8,085 bases of DNA, from contig JAOTUX010000036.1 of assembly GCA_029863665.1 (NCBI GenBank), positions 1-8,085 of the forward strand, in the 5' to 3' direction. Source of the stretch: Candidatus Nitrosopumilus sp. GTDB lineage: Archaea > Thermoproteota > Nitrososphaeria > Nitrososphaerales > Nitrosopumilaceae. The translations under genes and the position numbers were made by a program. Below the pieces are notes generated by a model. The model did no database searches. It was not told where the DNA came from and saw only the letters and a list, made by a program, of their open reading frames with translations. This document shows, one piece after another, positions 1 through 6,131 of this stretch; position 1 is the stretch's first letter; each line of letters starts with the position of its first letter.

Positions 1-10
1 GAAAATAAAA
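1..10 (-). terminator. possible T-rich archaeal terminator
   Basis: Read on the minus strand, the bases just after the stop of the 158-residue gene include TTTTATTTTC. Archaeal transcription often ends at T-runs without a stem-loop, so this could end the left-hand transcript. It lies at the window edge and the flanking sequence cannot be seen, so support is weak. Confidence 0.25.
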
Positions 11-19
11 CACAAGTTT

Positions 20-496
20 CTAGAGGTATTTTTGATCATTGATTTTTTGAATTTCCTTCTTGTTATTCCTCCATGCAAATACATGTAATACCCCAATTAT
101 TCCCGCAAGTATTGCAGATCCCATAAAATCAATCTCAAATAATTCTCCTGGTTGTCTTAATGTTGCAATGCTTGGAAATAATACAACAAAGGAGCATTCT
201 ATTCCAAGTTGAGCTACAATTGCCTTTTTGCCAAATTTTTTGTACAGATTTCGAAAAATGTCATTTGCCTCATGTTTTTTCACCAGATCTTTGAGAGACA
301 TTGTAATTCTCATGTCCAAGAATAATGTAATTTCCCAGAACAGGAACAATCCATAGGTAACTGTAGGTAATTCAGGCTTTTCCAAAAAAAAGTAAAAAAA
401 TAGGGAGGAGAATAGCAGGACCAGTTTGACACCTACATGAATTTTCCTCTTTTTCTCCACTAGTTTTGTCCAAATCTCATGCATTGGCATCATCAT
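20..496 (-). CDS. four-helix integral membrane protein, unknown function
   Basis: The 158-residue product is almost entirely membrane-embedded. Hydrophobic segments lie at about residues 21-38, 46-60, 92-110 and 125-142. A basic, probably cytoplasmic stretch between helices 2 and 3 contains HEANDIFRNLYKKFG, and the tail is charged. The layout loosely recalls small archaeal four-helix families such as DUF5658, but I cannot assign it. The start is ambiguous: the protein begins MMMPM, so any of four methionines could be used. The gene begins 18 bases after the stop of the 133-residue gene. That gap has no TATA-like box of its own and only a weak GAGG, about 15 bases upstream. It is therefore most likely co-transcribed with the gene before it. 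No catalytic motif is visible. Confidence 0.8.
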   Translation of the reverse strand: MMMPMHEIWTKLVEKKRKIHVGVKLVLLFSSLFFYFFLEKPELPTVTYGLFLFWEITLFLDMRITMSLKDLVKKHEANDIFRNLYKKFGKKAIVAQLGIECSFVVLFPSIATLRQPGELFEIDFMGSAILAGIIGVLHVFAWRNNKKEIQKINDQKYL

Positions 497-514
497 TGTT
501 TCGTATGGTTTCCT

Positions 515-916
515 CTATGCTGCTGCTATTACTGATTTTTCAGATTTTGGAAGTTGAGCTACAATTCTGTATTGCAGAATCTTTACTGCACCAATCAATA
601 TGATGCCAATTGATACTGCAATGAATGCGGTACTGACAAGGTCACCAGCAGTCGCCCTTACCTCTTCAGGCAAAAACACGTTGTCTGCTGCAGGACCCGT
701 AATCAGGCCCGCACCGTCTACCTCACAGTAGTTCGTAGTCATTCCGTTAAGTACAGACTCTGGGCCGATGCAGAAATAGTTCACACTCACTCCGAGAACG
801 TTTGGCACGATAATCGTGATGAGTATCAGTGCAAAAATTCCCGCGATAAGTAAAGCGATGAACTTGCCTACTCCTCCTTCGTCACCCTTGCTGTCTTGGC
901 TTCTGGACTTTATCAT
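515..916 (-). CDS. small two-helix membrane protein with a cysteine-pair external loop
   Basis: The 133-residue protein starts with a short polar, glycine-rich segment, then a strong helix at about residues 18-42. A roughly 50-residue loop contains Cys49 and Cys64, then a second helix at about 93-113 and a short basic tail. With both ends cytoplasmic the loop would be outside, where the two cysteines could form a disulfide. Size and two-helix layout resemble VirB2-like pilins or small accessory subunits of secretion or archaellum-like machines, but no family signature is clear, so this is only a suggestion. It is visibly richer in G and C than the 675-residue gene in this window. The ATG at 916 has a TTTTATGC box 20-27 bases upstream, supporting this start and a leaderless transcript. 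The 158-residue gene follows after 18 bases. Confidence 0.82.
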   Translation of the reverse strand: MIKSRSQDSKGDEGGVGKFIALLIAGIFALILITIIVPNVLGVSVNYFCIGPESVLNGMTTNYCEVDGAGLITGPAADNVFLPEEVRATAGDLVSTAFIAVSIGIILIGAVKILQYRIVAQLPKSEKSVIAAA

Positions 917-935
917 TGAAGGGTCATTGTGAATT

Positions 936-943
936 GCATAAAA
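936..943 (-). promoter_or_regulatory. TATA-like box of the 133-residue gene
   Basis: The minus strand reads TTTTATGC here, 20-27 bases before the ATG at 916. This spacing would put the transcript start at or within a couple of bases of the start codon, the usual archaeal leaderless arrangement. A pyrimidine run precedes it, and no purine-rich BRE is obvious. Confidence 0.5.
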
Positions 944-967
944 GGGAAAAAGTGATGCGGTTAGCCC

Positions 968-1720
968 TCATGTGGAATGATTAATTATTTTTTCGTCATT
1001 TACCGTTACAGAGTATTTCTTTGACTTGTGCAACGGAATTGTAATGGTTCCTTTTTTGATGGAATAGTCAAACTCTTCAAGTTTGATTCCATCAAGTGAT
1101 GATTCCAAGTAATCCAAAATCTTTTCTTTTGAGAGAAATTTGTTGTTGCCTCCCTTTAGATTGGATAGTATTATAGAATTATCATCATGATGATATACAG
1201 TCAAGACAACTGAATGATTCTTGATTTTCGTATTTGCATCCTTTGAGGTTTTTGCATCAGTAGAGTTTTCCTCATCATCATCTTTGGTTTTTGGTTTCTT
1301 TAGGATGATTGATTCTATTGACTTTATCATTTCTCCCAAAGAGAACAACTGCTTTTTCTTTTCTTTGATTGGAGTTATTTTAGACTCTACTTTTTGGGAG
1401 GAGTCATTGCTCTTTGATTTCAGCGAGTTCAGGTATTTCTTTGATAGGGATGTTCCTCTGATTAAAAATGAGATATTGTTTCTGATAATCTGGTCAAGGG
1501 ACACGATCTTGGTGTTGATCATGGATATTATCACAAATGGCGCAAATGATATGCCTGCGTATATCAGATCAGTTGTAGCCAAATATACAATGGTGGCAAA
1601 GAAAAACCCCATGGTTATCAGGAGAACCTGCCTGATTGAGACCTTGCCGATTGGTAAGGCCATGGCCTTTTGGTTCAGTATCGAAAAGTTCTCAAAGACT
1701 ACTAGCTCGTTTTGCTCCAT
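968..1720 (-). CDS. membrane protein with PrgI/TcpE-like two-helix N-terminus
   Basis: The 250-residue product has three parts. Residues 1-90 hold a short N-terminal strand region ending in GKVSIRQ, two closely spaced helices (about 32-48 and 52-68), then an amphipathic stretch ending NNISFLIRG. This order, with a 'G.. t.RQ' entry into a helical hairpin, resembles the PrgI/TcpE proteins found beside VirB4-type ATPases in conjugation systems. That is by-eye similarity only, and no VirB4 is in the window. Residues about 90-165 form a lysine- and serine-rich, then acidic, low-complexity linker. Residues about 165-250 form a compact domain with alternating hydrophobic strands, probably cytoplasmic. 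The ATG at 1720 is supported by a TTTTAAGC box 20-27 bases upstream. The gene starts 35 bases after the secreted-protein gene and could also be reached by read-through. Confidence 0.8.
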   Translation of the reverse strand: MEQNELVVFENFSILNQKAMALPIGKVSIRQVLLITMGFFFATIVYLATTDLIYAGISFAPFVIISMINTKIVSLDQIIRNNISFLIRGTSLSKKYLNSLKSKSNDSSQKVESKITPIKEKKKQLFSLGEMIKSIESIILKKPKTKDDDEENSTDAKTSKDANTKIKNHSVVLTVYHHDDNSIILSNLKGGNNKFLSKEKILDYLESSLDGIKLEEFDYSIKKGTITIPLHKSKKYSVTVNDEKIINHST

Positions 1721-1739
1721 TACATCATCATCTCATTTT

Positions 1740-1747
1740 GCTTAAAA
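1740..1747 (-). promoter_or_regulatory. TATA-like box of the 250-residue gene
   Basis: The minus strand reads TTTTAAGC, 20-27 bases before the ATG at 1720, inside the 35-base gap after the upstream stop codon. The same eight bases at nearly the same distance precede the GTG at 3153. This is good internal evidence that they are a shared promoter element giving leaderless transcripts. Confidence 0.55.
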
Positions 1748-1755
1748 GCAGGTGG

Positions 1756-3153
1756 TTATGGTTCAACAGTGTCAATCTCCAGGTTAATCTTGTCTTCAAA
1801 CGTTATCTTTTTTCTTGTGATGTTTTGATTTTTCTTTTTCCACTGGAACGAAGGTTTTTTCCACAGTACGAATCCTGCTGCACCAAGAACTATTGCTAAA
1901 ATTACTATTACTGGTATCGTAGAATCATTTTGAGATGGTTGAGAATTGTCTGAAGTGATAACATCATCTGGGATAGAATCATCATTTGGAATGATATCAT
2001 CATTTGGAATGATATCATCATTTGTAATGATATCATCATATGGAATAATTATAACATCAGGACCTTCATCATCATAATTATTATCAACTGTGTTATCATC
2101 TAGAACAGGATCATCAATAGTGACATCATCATCTGGAATAACATCATCTGGGAATGTTAATTCAATTGTACCTCTTTCTGTTATTGGCAAGTCCGGGTTA
2201 ACATCAAATAGTACATCATTTTCTATTGGTTCTTGTGGCGGTCTGTTTGATTTTGTCTCAAGATATGTAATCAACTCAAACTCGTATTCTTTGTGAGGTT
2301 CTATGACGTATGATGGATTGTAGTGTAATCCCAACACTGGAAATGGCAAATGTGAGTTGACAAGATAATAATTTGTAATGTTGTTAGTATCTTCTTCTTT
2401 TATTGTCTTTTCATCTGTGATCAAGTCAGATGCATCTACAATGTCAATTTCATATCCTACTGAAAATACGTCAATCTCTTTTTGTTCTCTTATTGTTTTC
2501 TGTTCTAGTATCTCAAAGTGATATGGATTAGCATCCCATTTTATTTCATCAAGAACTAGCATGTGGGGATTTTGTCCTCTATCATTGTACTCTGTCACTT
2601 CTCCCCAATTGACTCCGGGTTGCAGCAACTTTGATTGGGCTGCGGTATACTTGTGGATTGAAAATATGGTATCCTGGAGAGAGTCAGCGTATCGTATGGA
2701 ATCTGGATGGATGGTATCTGCAGATCTTACCTCAAAGGATTCAGCATCAACATGAAATACTGAATTTCGGGTATTCCCTGTGAAATTATCAGTAATTTGT
2801 GCCTGAATTATCCAAATGTGGCTGCTAATATGGTTCTGGTCAGTTGGTATCAGATTTACAAAGTCCATCTGTATGGTATAGCACAGAGAACCATTGTGCT
2901 CTAAATCCTTTGTAAAATAGTGATAGGATTCAGCAGAATAGTTAATCATTGCATCAGGATCACAAATCCTATAGGTGTAGGAATCTCCTATTGAGAGATT
3001 CTTTCCAAGATGCCACAGGTGCTCTTGTTGCCATGCCAGTTCAACGTTGTAGTCAATGCCCTTGTTTGGTGTCGTTTGTGCAAAAGTTGGAGTTGTATTG
3101 ATGCTCATTATGATTATCATCATTGTAAAGAGAACCAGAACAGTTTTTTTCAC
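1756..3153 (-). CDS. secreted, C-terminally anchored surface protein with acidic repeat stalk
   Basis: The 465-residue protein has the architecture of an anchored surface protein. It has a signal peptide (Lys2-Lys3, a hydrophobic core, and a likely cut after TFA at about residue 25). A folded ectodomain of about 300 residues follows, rich in aromatic residues and with two cysteines (Cys63 and Cys96 region) that could pair. Next comes an Asp/Asn/Ile/Pro-rich linker at about 330-402, a membrane helix at about 412-431 (PVIVILAIVLGAAGFVLW), and a basic cytoplasmic tail of 34 residues. I do not recognise the ectodomain family. The linker, partly built from an 18-base tandem repeat, probably acts as a negatively charged stalk. 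The start is GTG: no ATG lies in frame between the upstream in-frame stop (3190-3192) and the signal peptide, and a TTTTAAGC box lies 19-26 bases before the GTG. Confidence 0.88.
   Translation of the reverse strand: MKKTVLVLFTMMIIIMSINTTPTFAQTTPNKGIDYNVELAWQQEHLWHLGKNLSIGDSYTYRICDPDAMINYSAESYHYFTKDLEHNGSLCYTIQMDFVNLIPTDQNHISSHIWIIQAQITDNFTGNTRNSVFHVDAESFEVRSADTIHPDSIRYADSLQDTIFSIHKYTAAQSKLLQPGVNWGEVTEYNDRGQNPHMLVLDEIKWDANPYHFEILEQKTIREQKEIDVFSVGYEIDIVDASDLITDEKTIKEEDTNNITNYYLVNSHLPFPVLGLHYNPSYVIEPHKEYEFELITYLETKSNRPPQEPIENDVLFDVNPDLPITERGTIELTFPDDVIPDDDVTIDDPVLDDNTVDNNYDDEGPDVIIIPYDDIITNDDIIPNDDIIPNDDSIPDDVITSDNSQPSQNDSTIPVIVILAIVLGAAGFVLWKKPSFQWKKKNQNITRKKITFEDKINLEIDTVEP
1979..2050 (-). repeat. 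four 18-base tandem repeats encoding an acidic stalk
   Basis: Four consecutive 18-base units start at 1979, 1997, 2015 and 2033. On the plus strand the first two are identical (TCATCATTTGGAATGATA), the third differs by one base, and the fourth is more diverged. They encode NDDIIP-like hexapeptides at about residues 368-392 of the anchored surface protein, within a longer Asp-rich linker. The unit is a multiple of three, so copy-number change by slippage would keep the frame and alter stalk length. Confidence 0.9.
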
Positions 3154-3171
3154 AAAATGATATTTTGATTT

Positions 3172-3179
3172 GCTTAAAA
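3172..3179 (-). promoter_or_regulatory. TATA-like box of the anchored surface protein gene
   Basis: The minus strand reads TTTTAAGC, 19-26 bases before the GTG at 3153, and supports that non-ATG start. It is identical to the box before the 250-residue gene. A second AT-rich stretch (TATATTC on the minus strand, just upstream) could also contribute. Confidence 0.55.
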
Positions 3180-3334
3180 GAGAATATATCTACAATCCAT
3201 CAAACATCAAATCTTATTTTTAGACGAGCAGTAACAACAATACATGATTTAAAAAAATTATTTTGGGTTTATTTTAAAAGCAATGAAAAATTAGACAAGT
3301 ATTTTATTTTATAACAGCTCTAAACGCTTGCGTA

Positions 3335-3358
3335 TGGCGCCGGGAGGGAGATTTGAAC
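3335..3358 (-). other. tRNA 3'-end fragment, probable attachment-site remnant
   Basis: On the minus strand these 24 bases read as the end of a tRNA. They contain GTTCAAATC (T-loop with the closing G53-C61 pair), then TCCC (rest of the 3' T-stem strand), TCCCGGC (3' acceptor strand), G (discriminator) and CCA. The 5' side does not continue as a tRNA: the bases before GTTCAAAT are TTGC, which cannot form the T-stem. No matching GCCGGGA acceptor strand occurs in the following 150 bases, so an intron-split gene is unlikely. A cut inside the T-arm is the typical overlap left when an archaeal element integrates at a tRNA 3' end. The acceptor sequence and G73 would fit tRNA-Ser, but the isotype is uncertain. 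Confidence 0.7.
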
Positions 3359-3368
3359 GCAATCGTTC
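3355..3368. repeat. small perfect hairpin next to the tRNA fragment
   Basis: GAACG-CAAT-CGTTC forms a five-pair stem with a four-base loop. Its left arm overlaps the last four bases of the tRNA fragment, so it sits across the junction between tRNA-derived and non-tRNA sequence. It may be chance, or part of a recombinase recognition site. Confidence 0.35.
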
Positions 3369-3430
3369 AGAGCCTACTCCGTAAAGATGGAATAGTTATT
3401 TTAGGTCTGAAAATACAAAATTACTCTGAT

Positions 3431-3446
3431 CAACTTGTCCTAAAAC
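3431..3446 (+). repeat. 16-base direct repeat, left copy
   Basis: CAACTTGTCCTAAAAC matches the right copy at 5906-5921 (CAACTCATCCTAAAAC) at 14 of 16 positions in the same orientation. It starts 80 bases before the transposase-like ATG and is flanked by two TGATCA palindromes (3427-3432, 3447-3452). It may be an insertion-sequence end, but no inverted partner was found. Confidence 0.45.
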
Positions 3447-3510
3447 TGATCATTTAGTGAATAACTGACGATCTTCCTGATCTAACTATCATCATTCTGC
3501 AAACCATTTC

Positions 3511-3741
3511 ATGCAATTCCAAGAATTATCGGACTCACAATGGAGTACAATATCTCCACACCTACCAAAACCTGCAAGAACAGGTAAGATAAGAAACTTG
3601 GAGGAATACGAGAATCGAAAGCAAGGTCGTGTCCCTACTGGAATTAAAAGATGCTTAGAATGTAACATGTTGTTTTCTGCTGATGTGGAGATTCTGGTTT
3701 GGGATGGTATGGAGTGTGTAATTATACAGAGATTAGGTTGA
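3511..3741 (+). pseudogene. decayed N-terminus of an IS5-family transposase
   Basis: The open frame of 76 codons begins MQFQELSDSQWSTISPHLPK and continues PARTG. This closely matches the start of IS5-family transposases and their DUF4096 domain (typically L-[TS]-D-x-x-W-x-x-I-x-P-x-L-P-P/K-x-x-R-x-G-R-P-R). After about residue 26 the family match ends. The expected RPR has become KIR, and the following GILYVL..GCRW region and the DDE catalytic residues are absent. A possible frame-shifted YG...YT..RL echo exists near 3708-3740 in another frame, but it is weak. The full family length is about 250-280 residues, so this is a remnant that cannot transpose. It is the only coding trace on the plus strand, opposite to every other gene here. 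The last 50 residues may not derive from the transposase. Confidence 0.6.
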
Positions 3742-3791
3742 TAGAAAATGATTTTCACGTTGTGGTATTTTTGTGTTGGAATTGTGTAAAC

Positions 3792-5819
3792 TTAATGTGT
3801 CGAATTTCCCAAGTCAGCATTAAAAATTAACTTGTTGTTATCAGTTTTAATTCCAACATATTGAATTGGGATGCTAACTGGTGTTTTATAAATGGGTAAT
3901 TTTATTGGTAGATTTACATCACCGATCATTTTCTCAGGATGAATTTCAATAGGATCGTCTATCTGGAAATAAAGACCCTTATCGATAAAGAATTTTAAAA
4001 TCATCTTGTTGATGTGTGCTTCTAACATCAGATAGTTATTTATCAAATTTTTAAGCCAATCAGGGAGATTTTCATCATCAGGCATTTTTATTGCTTCTAA
4101 ACATGTACGCAAAAATACTTCGCCCTCATTAACAGCATTTCTCAGTCCATCAATAAACTCAGTAAATCCTATAATCAACCCATTCCATATCTCTTTTGCA
4201 TCTCTCTTTACACGCTCCCAGTAATCATCATCATCTATACTTTCTTCCTCTACCCTACTTTCTGCCACGTCTTTACTCCATTTATCAAAACCTTCTTGGA
4301 CAATGTATGCACGTTGACTGACCCAACTCCGCCATTCCTCTAATCCATCATTCCATCTGTTTTCAAGTAATGAAAATGCAGGTTTGAAGTTAAGTTGTGG
4401 AGCCATTACAATTCTCCATTTATTACTGCCTCCTGATTCAGTATCTATTTCAACATAATATGTTTTAATTATGAATTCTATTGGTGGACTTTTTAACGTA
4501 AACCAATTCACTATTTCTGTCAATTCCACATTATTGATCATAGGAATTGTGGGGGATATCCCAGGCATCCAAACTTCTTCTGTCAAAGTAAGGTTGTTCC
4601 ATTCAAGTTGTAAACTGTTTAATCGTATAATGTGTTCAATAATATGTTCTCGTGATTTATTGCCCAATTCAATTAGCAGTTCATCGTGAGATAGATTAGG
4701 ATCAGGTCTTAATCTAGCTTGACCCGACAATGTGTATGTTATATGGACATTGTCTTCTTCTCCAATAGTTTTTTTCAAGTTTACGTCAAACGTAAAACCC
4801 TCGAGAAATGTTCTGATTGTATCATCCAAGAAATTTGCCGAAATTTCTGTTGTCAAATCATGTTGTCTTTCTCTAACTCTTCCAACTTCTGTACTTATGC
4901 TAATCTGTTCAATTTTATTTTCAGGCATTTCTGAAGAGGTCATAGAATCGCCTGGTATTCCCGTAGGTGTTTCTTCTGCATCTTCATCTTCTTCATTATT
5001 ATAAAGAAAAGTTTGAGTTACAGGAGAAAGTCCATCCATAGAAATAAAAGATTCGAATTGATTTCGTTTTATTCGGGGGTTTTCTTCAGGCAGTGATGGT
5101 ATGCCTATTCTCATTTCTCCAATGTTTACATCATAACCCAGAGACAAAAAATTGAAAAATTGAAATTCATCTTCTTGTGGTGATGATTTTCTGAGGAATT
5201 GATCAATTGCTTCATTGATTTGTCTTAGAAATATTGATTTCATGTAATAGTTAACATAACATTTTATGATGGTCTCAAATTGATTTCCCTTAATTTCAGG
5301 TATTTCTATTTTGTCAATGACAAACTTGATTGGATCATTATCCTTTTTCCTTTCTTCTATGCTACATATACCAAGTACATTAAGATGAAAACATTCTAGT
5401 TTTTTGTCTGTTTGATAATATGTCGAATTATTATTATCTGGACATGAAATGCCCATACACATCTGGACATGAAATGCCATAGAACCATCATGAAATTCTG
5501 AATTTAATTCAAATGGCAATACCAAACAATTTGCTGGATAAAATTCTATTTTTACGTTTGTAATCTGAAAACAGAAATCAGGTAGTCCTGATGGAATGTC
5601 TAGATTAGATTCTGTAATGTCATAAATTTTTGGATCATCATTTTGATCAATGTCTGAAGATATGTTTAACGGACAGCATAATTTTTCTGTGTTATCTACT
5701 ACCAATTTTGTACCATAATTGAAAAATGCTGGCCTATAATACATAAGATGAGATATTATCTGGTTGATCAAATTTTCATGTATATGTATAGATAAATCCA
5801 CGTTATCCTGTACAGACAT
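3792..5819 (-). CDS. 675-residue soluble orphan protein, possible duplicated lipid-binding-like modules
   Basis: I do not recognise this protein. It has no signal peptide and no membrane helix, so it is probably cytoplasmic, though it carries many cysteines in its first 200 residues. The visible layout is a beta-rich N-terminal module (1-230), an acidic EEDEDAEE linker near 276-285, a second beta-rich module (about 300-480), a charged helical part with several tryptophans (about 485-620), and a beta-rich C-terminus. The openings of the two modules resemble each other: DLSIHIHENLINQIISHL (about 8-25) and DLTTEISANFLDDTIRTFL (about 320-338). That pattern, plus the strand-rich ending, recalls TULIP-type lipid-binding proteins, but this is only inference. 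The gene is clearly AT-richer than its neighbours and stands alone between gene-poor flanks with mobile-element traces. The ATG at 5819 is supported by a TATA-like box. Confidence 0.85.
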   Translation of the reverse strand: MSVQDNVDLSIHIHENLINQIISHLMYYRPAFFNYGTKLVVDNTEKLCCPLNISSDIDQNDDPKIYDITESNLDIPSGLPDFCFQITNVKIEFYPANCLVLPFELNSEFHDGSMAFHVQMCMGISCPDNNNSTYYQTDKKLECFHLNVLGICSIEERKKDNDPIKFVIDKIEIPEIKGNQFETIIKCYVNYYMKSIFLRQINEAIDQFLRKSSPQEDEFQFFNFLSLGYDVNIGEMRIGIPSLPEENPRIKRNQFESFISMDGLSPVTQTFLYNNEEDEDAEETPTGIPGDSMTSSEMPENKIEQISISTEVGRVRERQHDLTTEISANFLDDTIRTFLEGFTFDVNLKKTIGEEDNVHITYTLSGQARLRPDPNLSHDELLIELGNKSREHIIEHIIRLNSLQLEWNNLTLTEEVWMPGISPTIPMINNVELTEIVNWFTLKSPPIEFIIKTYYVEIDTESGGSNKWRIVMAPQLNFKPAFSLLENRWNDGLEEWRSWVSQRAYIVQEGFDKWSKDVAESRVEEESIDDDDYWERVKRDAKEIWNGLIIGFTEFIDGLRNAVNEGEVFLRTCLEAIKMPDDENLPDWLKNLINNYLMLEAHINKMILKFFIDKGLYFQIDDPIEIHPEKMIGDVNLPIKLPIYKTPVSIPIQYVGIKTDNNKLIFNADLGNSTH

Positions 5820-5837
5820 ACTGTAGTGATCGGTTTC

Positions 5838-5847
5838 ATATATTTAA
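5838..5847 (-). promoter_or_regulatory. TATA-like box of the 675-residue gene
   Basis: The minus strand reads TTAAATATAT, 19-28 bases before the ATG at 5819. The spacing matches that of the boxes before the genes starting at 916, 1720 and 3153, so the orphan gene appears to have a working host-type promoter and a leaderless transcript. Confidence 0.55.
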
Positions 5848-5905
5848 GAAAATACCAAATTATCATTTTTAATAACAATTAAAGATAATTATTGTAGCAT
5901 ATATC

Positions 5906-5921
5906 CAACTCATCCTAAAAC
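5906..5921 (+). repeat. 16-base direct repeat, right copy
   Basis: CAACTCATCCTAAAAC is the partner of the copy at 3431-3446 (14 of 16 identical, same orientation, 2,475 bases apart). The two copies bracket the orphan gene, its promoter and the transposase remnant. The inverted repeat CCTCT...AGAGG follows immediately. Confidence 0.45.
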
Positions 5922-5982
5922 CCTCTAATACAGATCAGAGAGGATTTGCAGTACTAAAGAGATTAAGAACCAAAAAGATGTA

Positions 5983-6087
5983 CTATTTTATGTATCTGTA
6001 AAGGATCTTAATTCTATCGTTAAGTACTGTTACCGGGCTTTGAACGTAAGTGTCCAGTTCTTTGTCAACGTGAATTACCCAATGCAT
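5983..6087 (-). CDS. doubtful 34-residue small open frame
   Basis: An ATG at 6087 opens a frame of 34 codons ending at TAG. The product begins MHWVIHVDKELDTYVQ and ends ILYRYIK. An AT-rich TTTTATTTTAC lies 24-34 bases upstream on the same strand, slightly further than in the other promoters. The composition looks protein-like (charged, with a plausible amphipathic helix), but the frame is short and has no recognised family. It could be a real small protein, the relic of a longer gene, or chance. Confidence 0.2.
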   Translation of the reverse strand: MHWVIHVDKELDTYVQSPVTVLNDRIKILYRYIK

Positions 6088-6131
6088 AAAGAGTGGAGTT
6101 TATGGTTCTAGTAAAATAAAACGGAAGGATT

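Larger units (their letters stand above)
3154..3791. other. gene-poor stretch with promoter, tRNA fragment and transposase remnant
   Basis: This 638-base gap holds no intact gene. From left to right I see the TATA-like box of the surface-protein gene (3172-3179) and a very AT-rich segment (about 3180-3330). Then come a 24-base tRNA 3' end (3335-3358), a small hairpin (3355-3368), one copy of a 16-base repeat (3431-3446), and the decayed start of an IS5-type transposase (from 3511). A short hairpin GAAAA-TGA-TTTTC (3744-3756) sits past the end of the 675-residue gene. Several unrelated mobile-element traces in a small space suggest an insertion hotspot. Confidence 0.7.

Noticed and set aside
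1221..1745. Long plus-strand frame encoding a phenylalanine-rich peptide
   Set aside because: It is the complement of the 250-residue gene, whose helices, promoter and start are convincing. The serine- and phenylalanine-rich product is typical of an antisense reading.
1636..1899. Plus-strand frame across the gap between two minus-strand genes
   Set aside because: It overlaps the ends of both real genes antisense and has no promoter or family pattern.
1979..2050. Regular repeats considered as a CRISPR-like array
   Set aside because: Units are 18 bases, directly adjacent with no spacers, in frame inside a protein-coding linker.
3744..3756. GAAAA-TGA-TTTTC hairpin beyond the end of the 675-residue gene, considered as a terminator or insertion-sequence end
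   Set aside because: The stem is short and AT-only apart from its end pair, no T-run follows on the minus strand, and it does not clearly match the inverse of the 16-base repeat.
3492..3758. Minus-strand frame of 88 codons opposite the transposase remnant
   Set aside because: The plus strand carries a recognisable IS5-type signature, while the minus-strand product has no family pattern.
4471..5004. Several plus-strand frames within the 675-residue gene
   Set aside because: All are antisense shadows with serine- and cysteine-rich products and no start signals.
6033..6045. CCGGGCTTTGAAC, resembling the T-arm of a tRNA on the minus strand and a possible second attachment site
   Set aside because: The bases that would form the acceptor strand do not look like a tRNA end, no CCA follows, and it shares only GTTCAAA and CCCGG with the fragment at 3335-3358. 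It also lies inside a small open frame.
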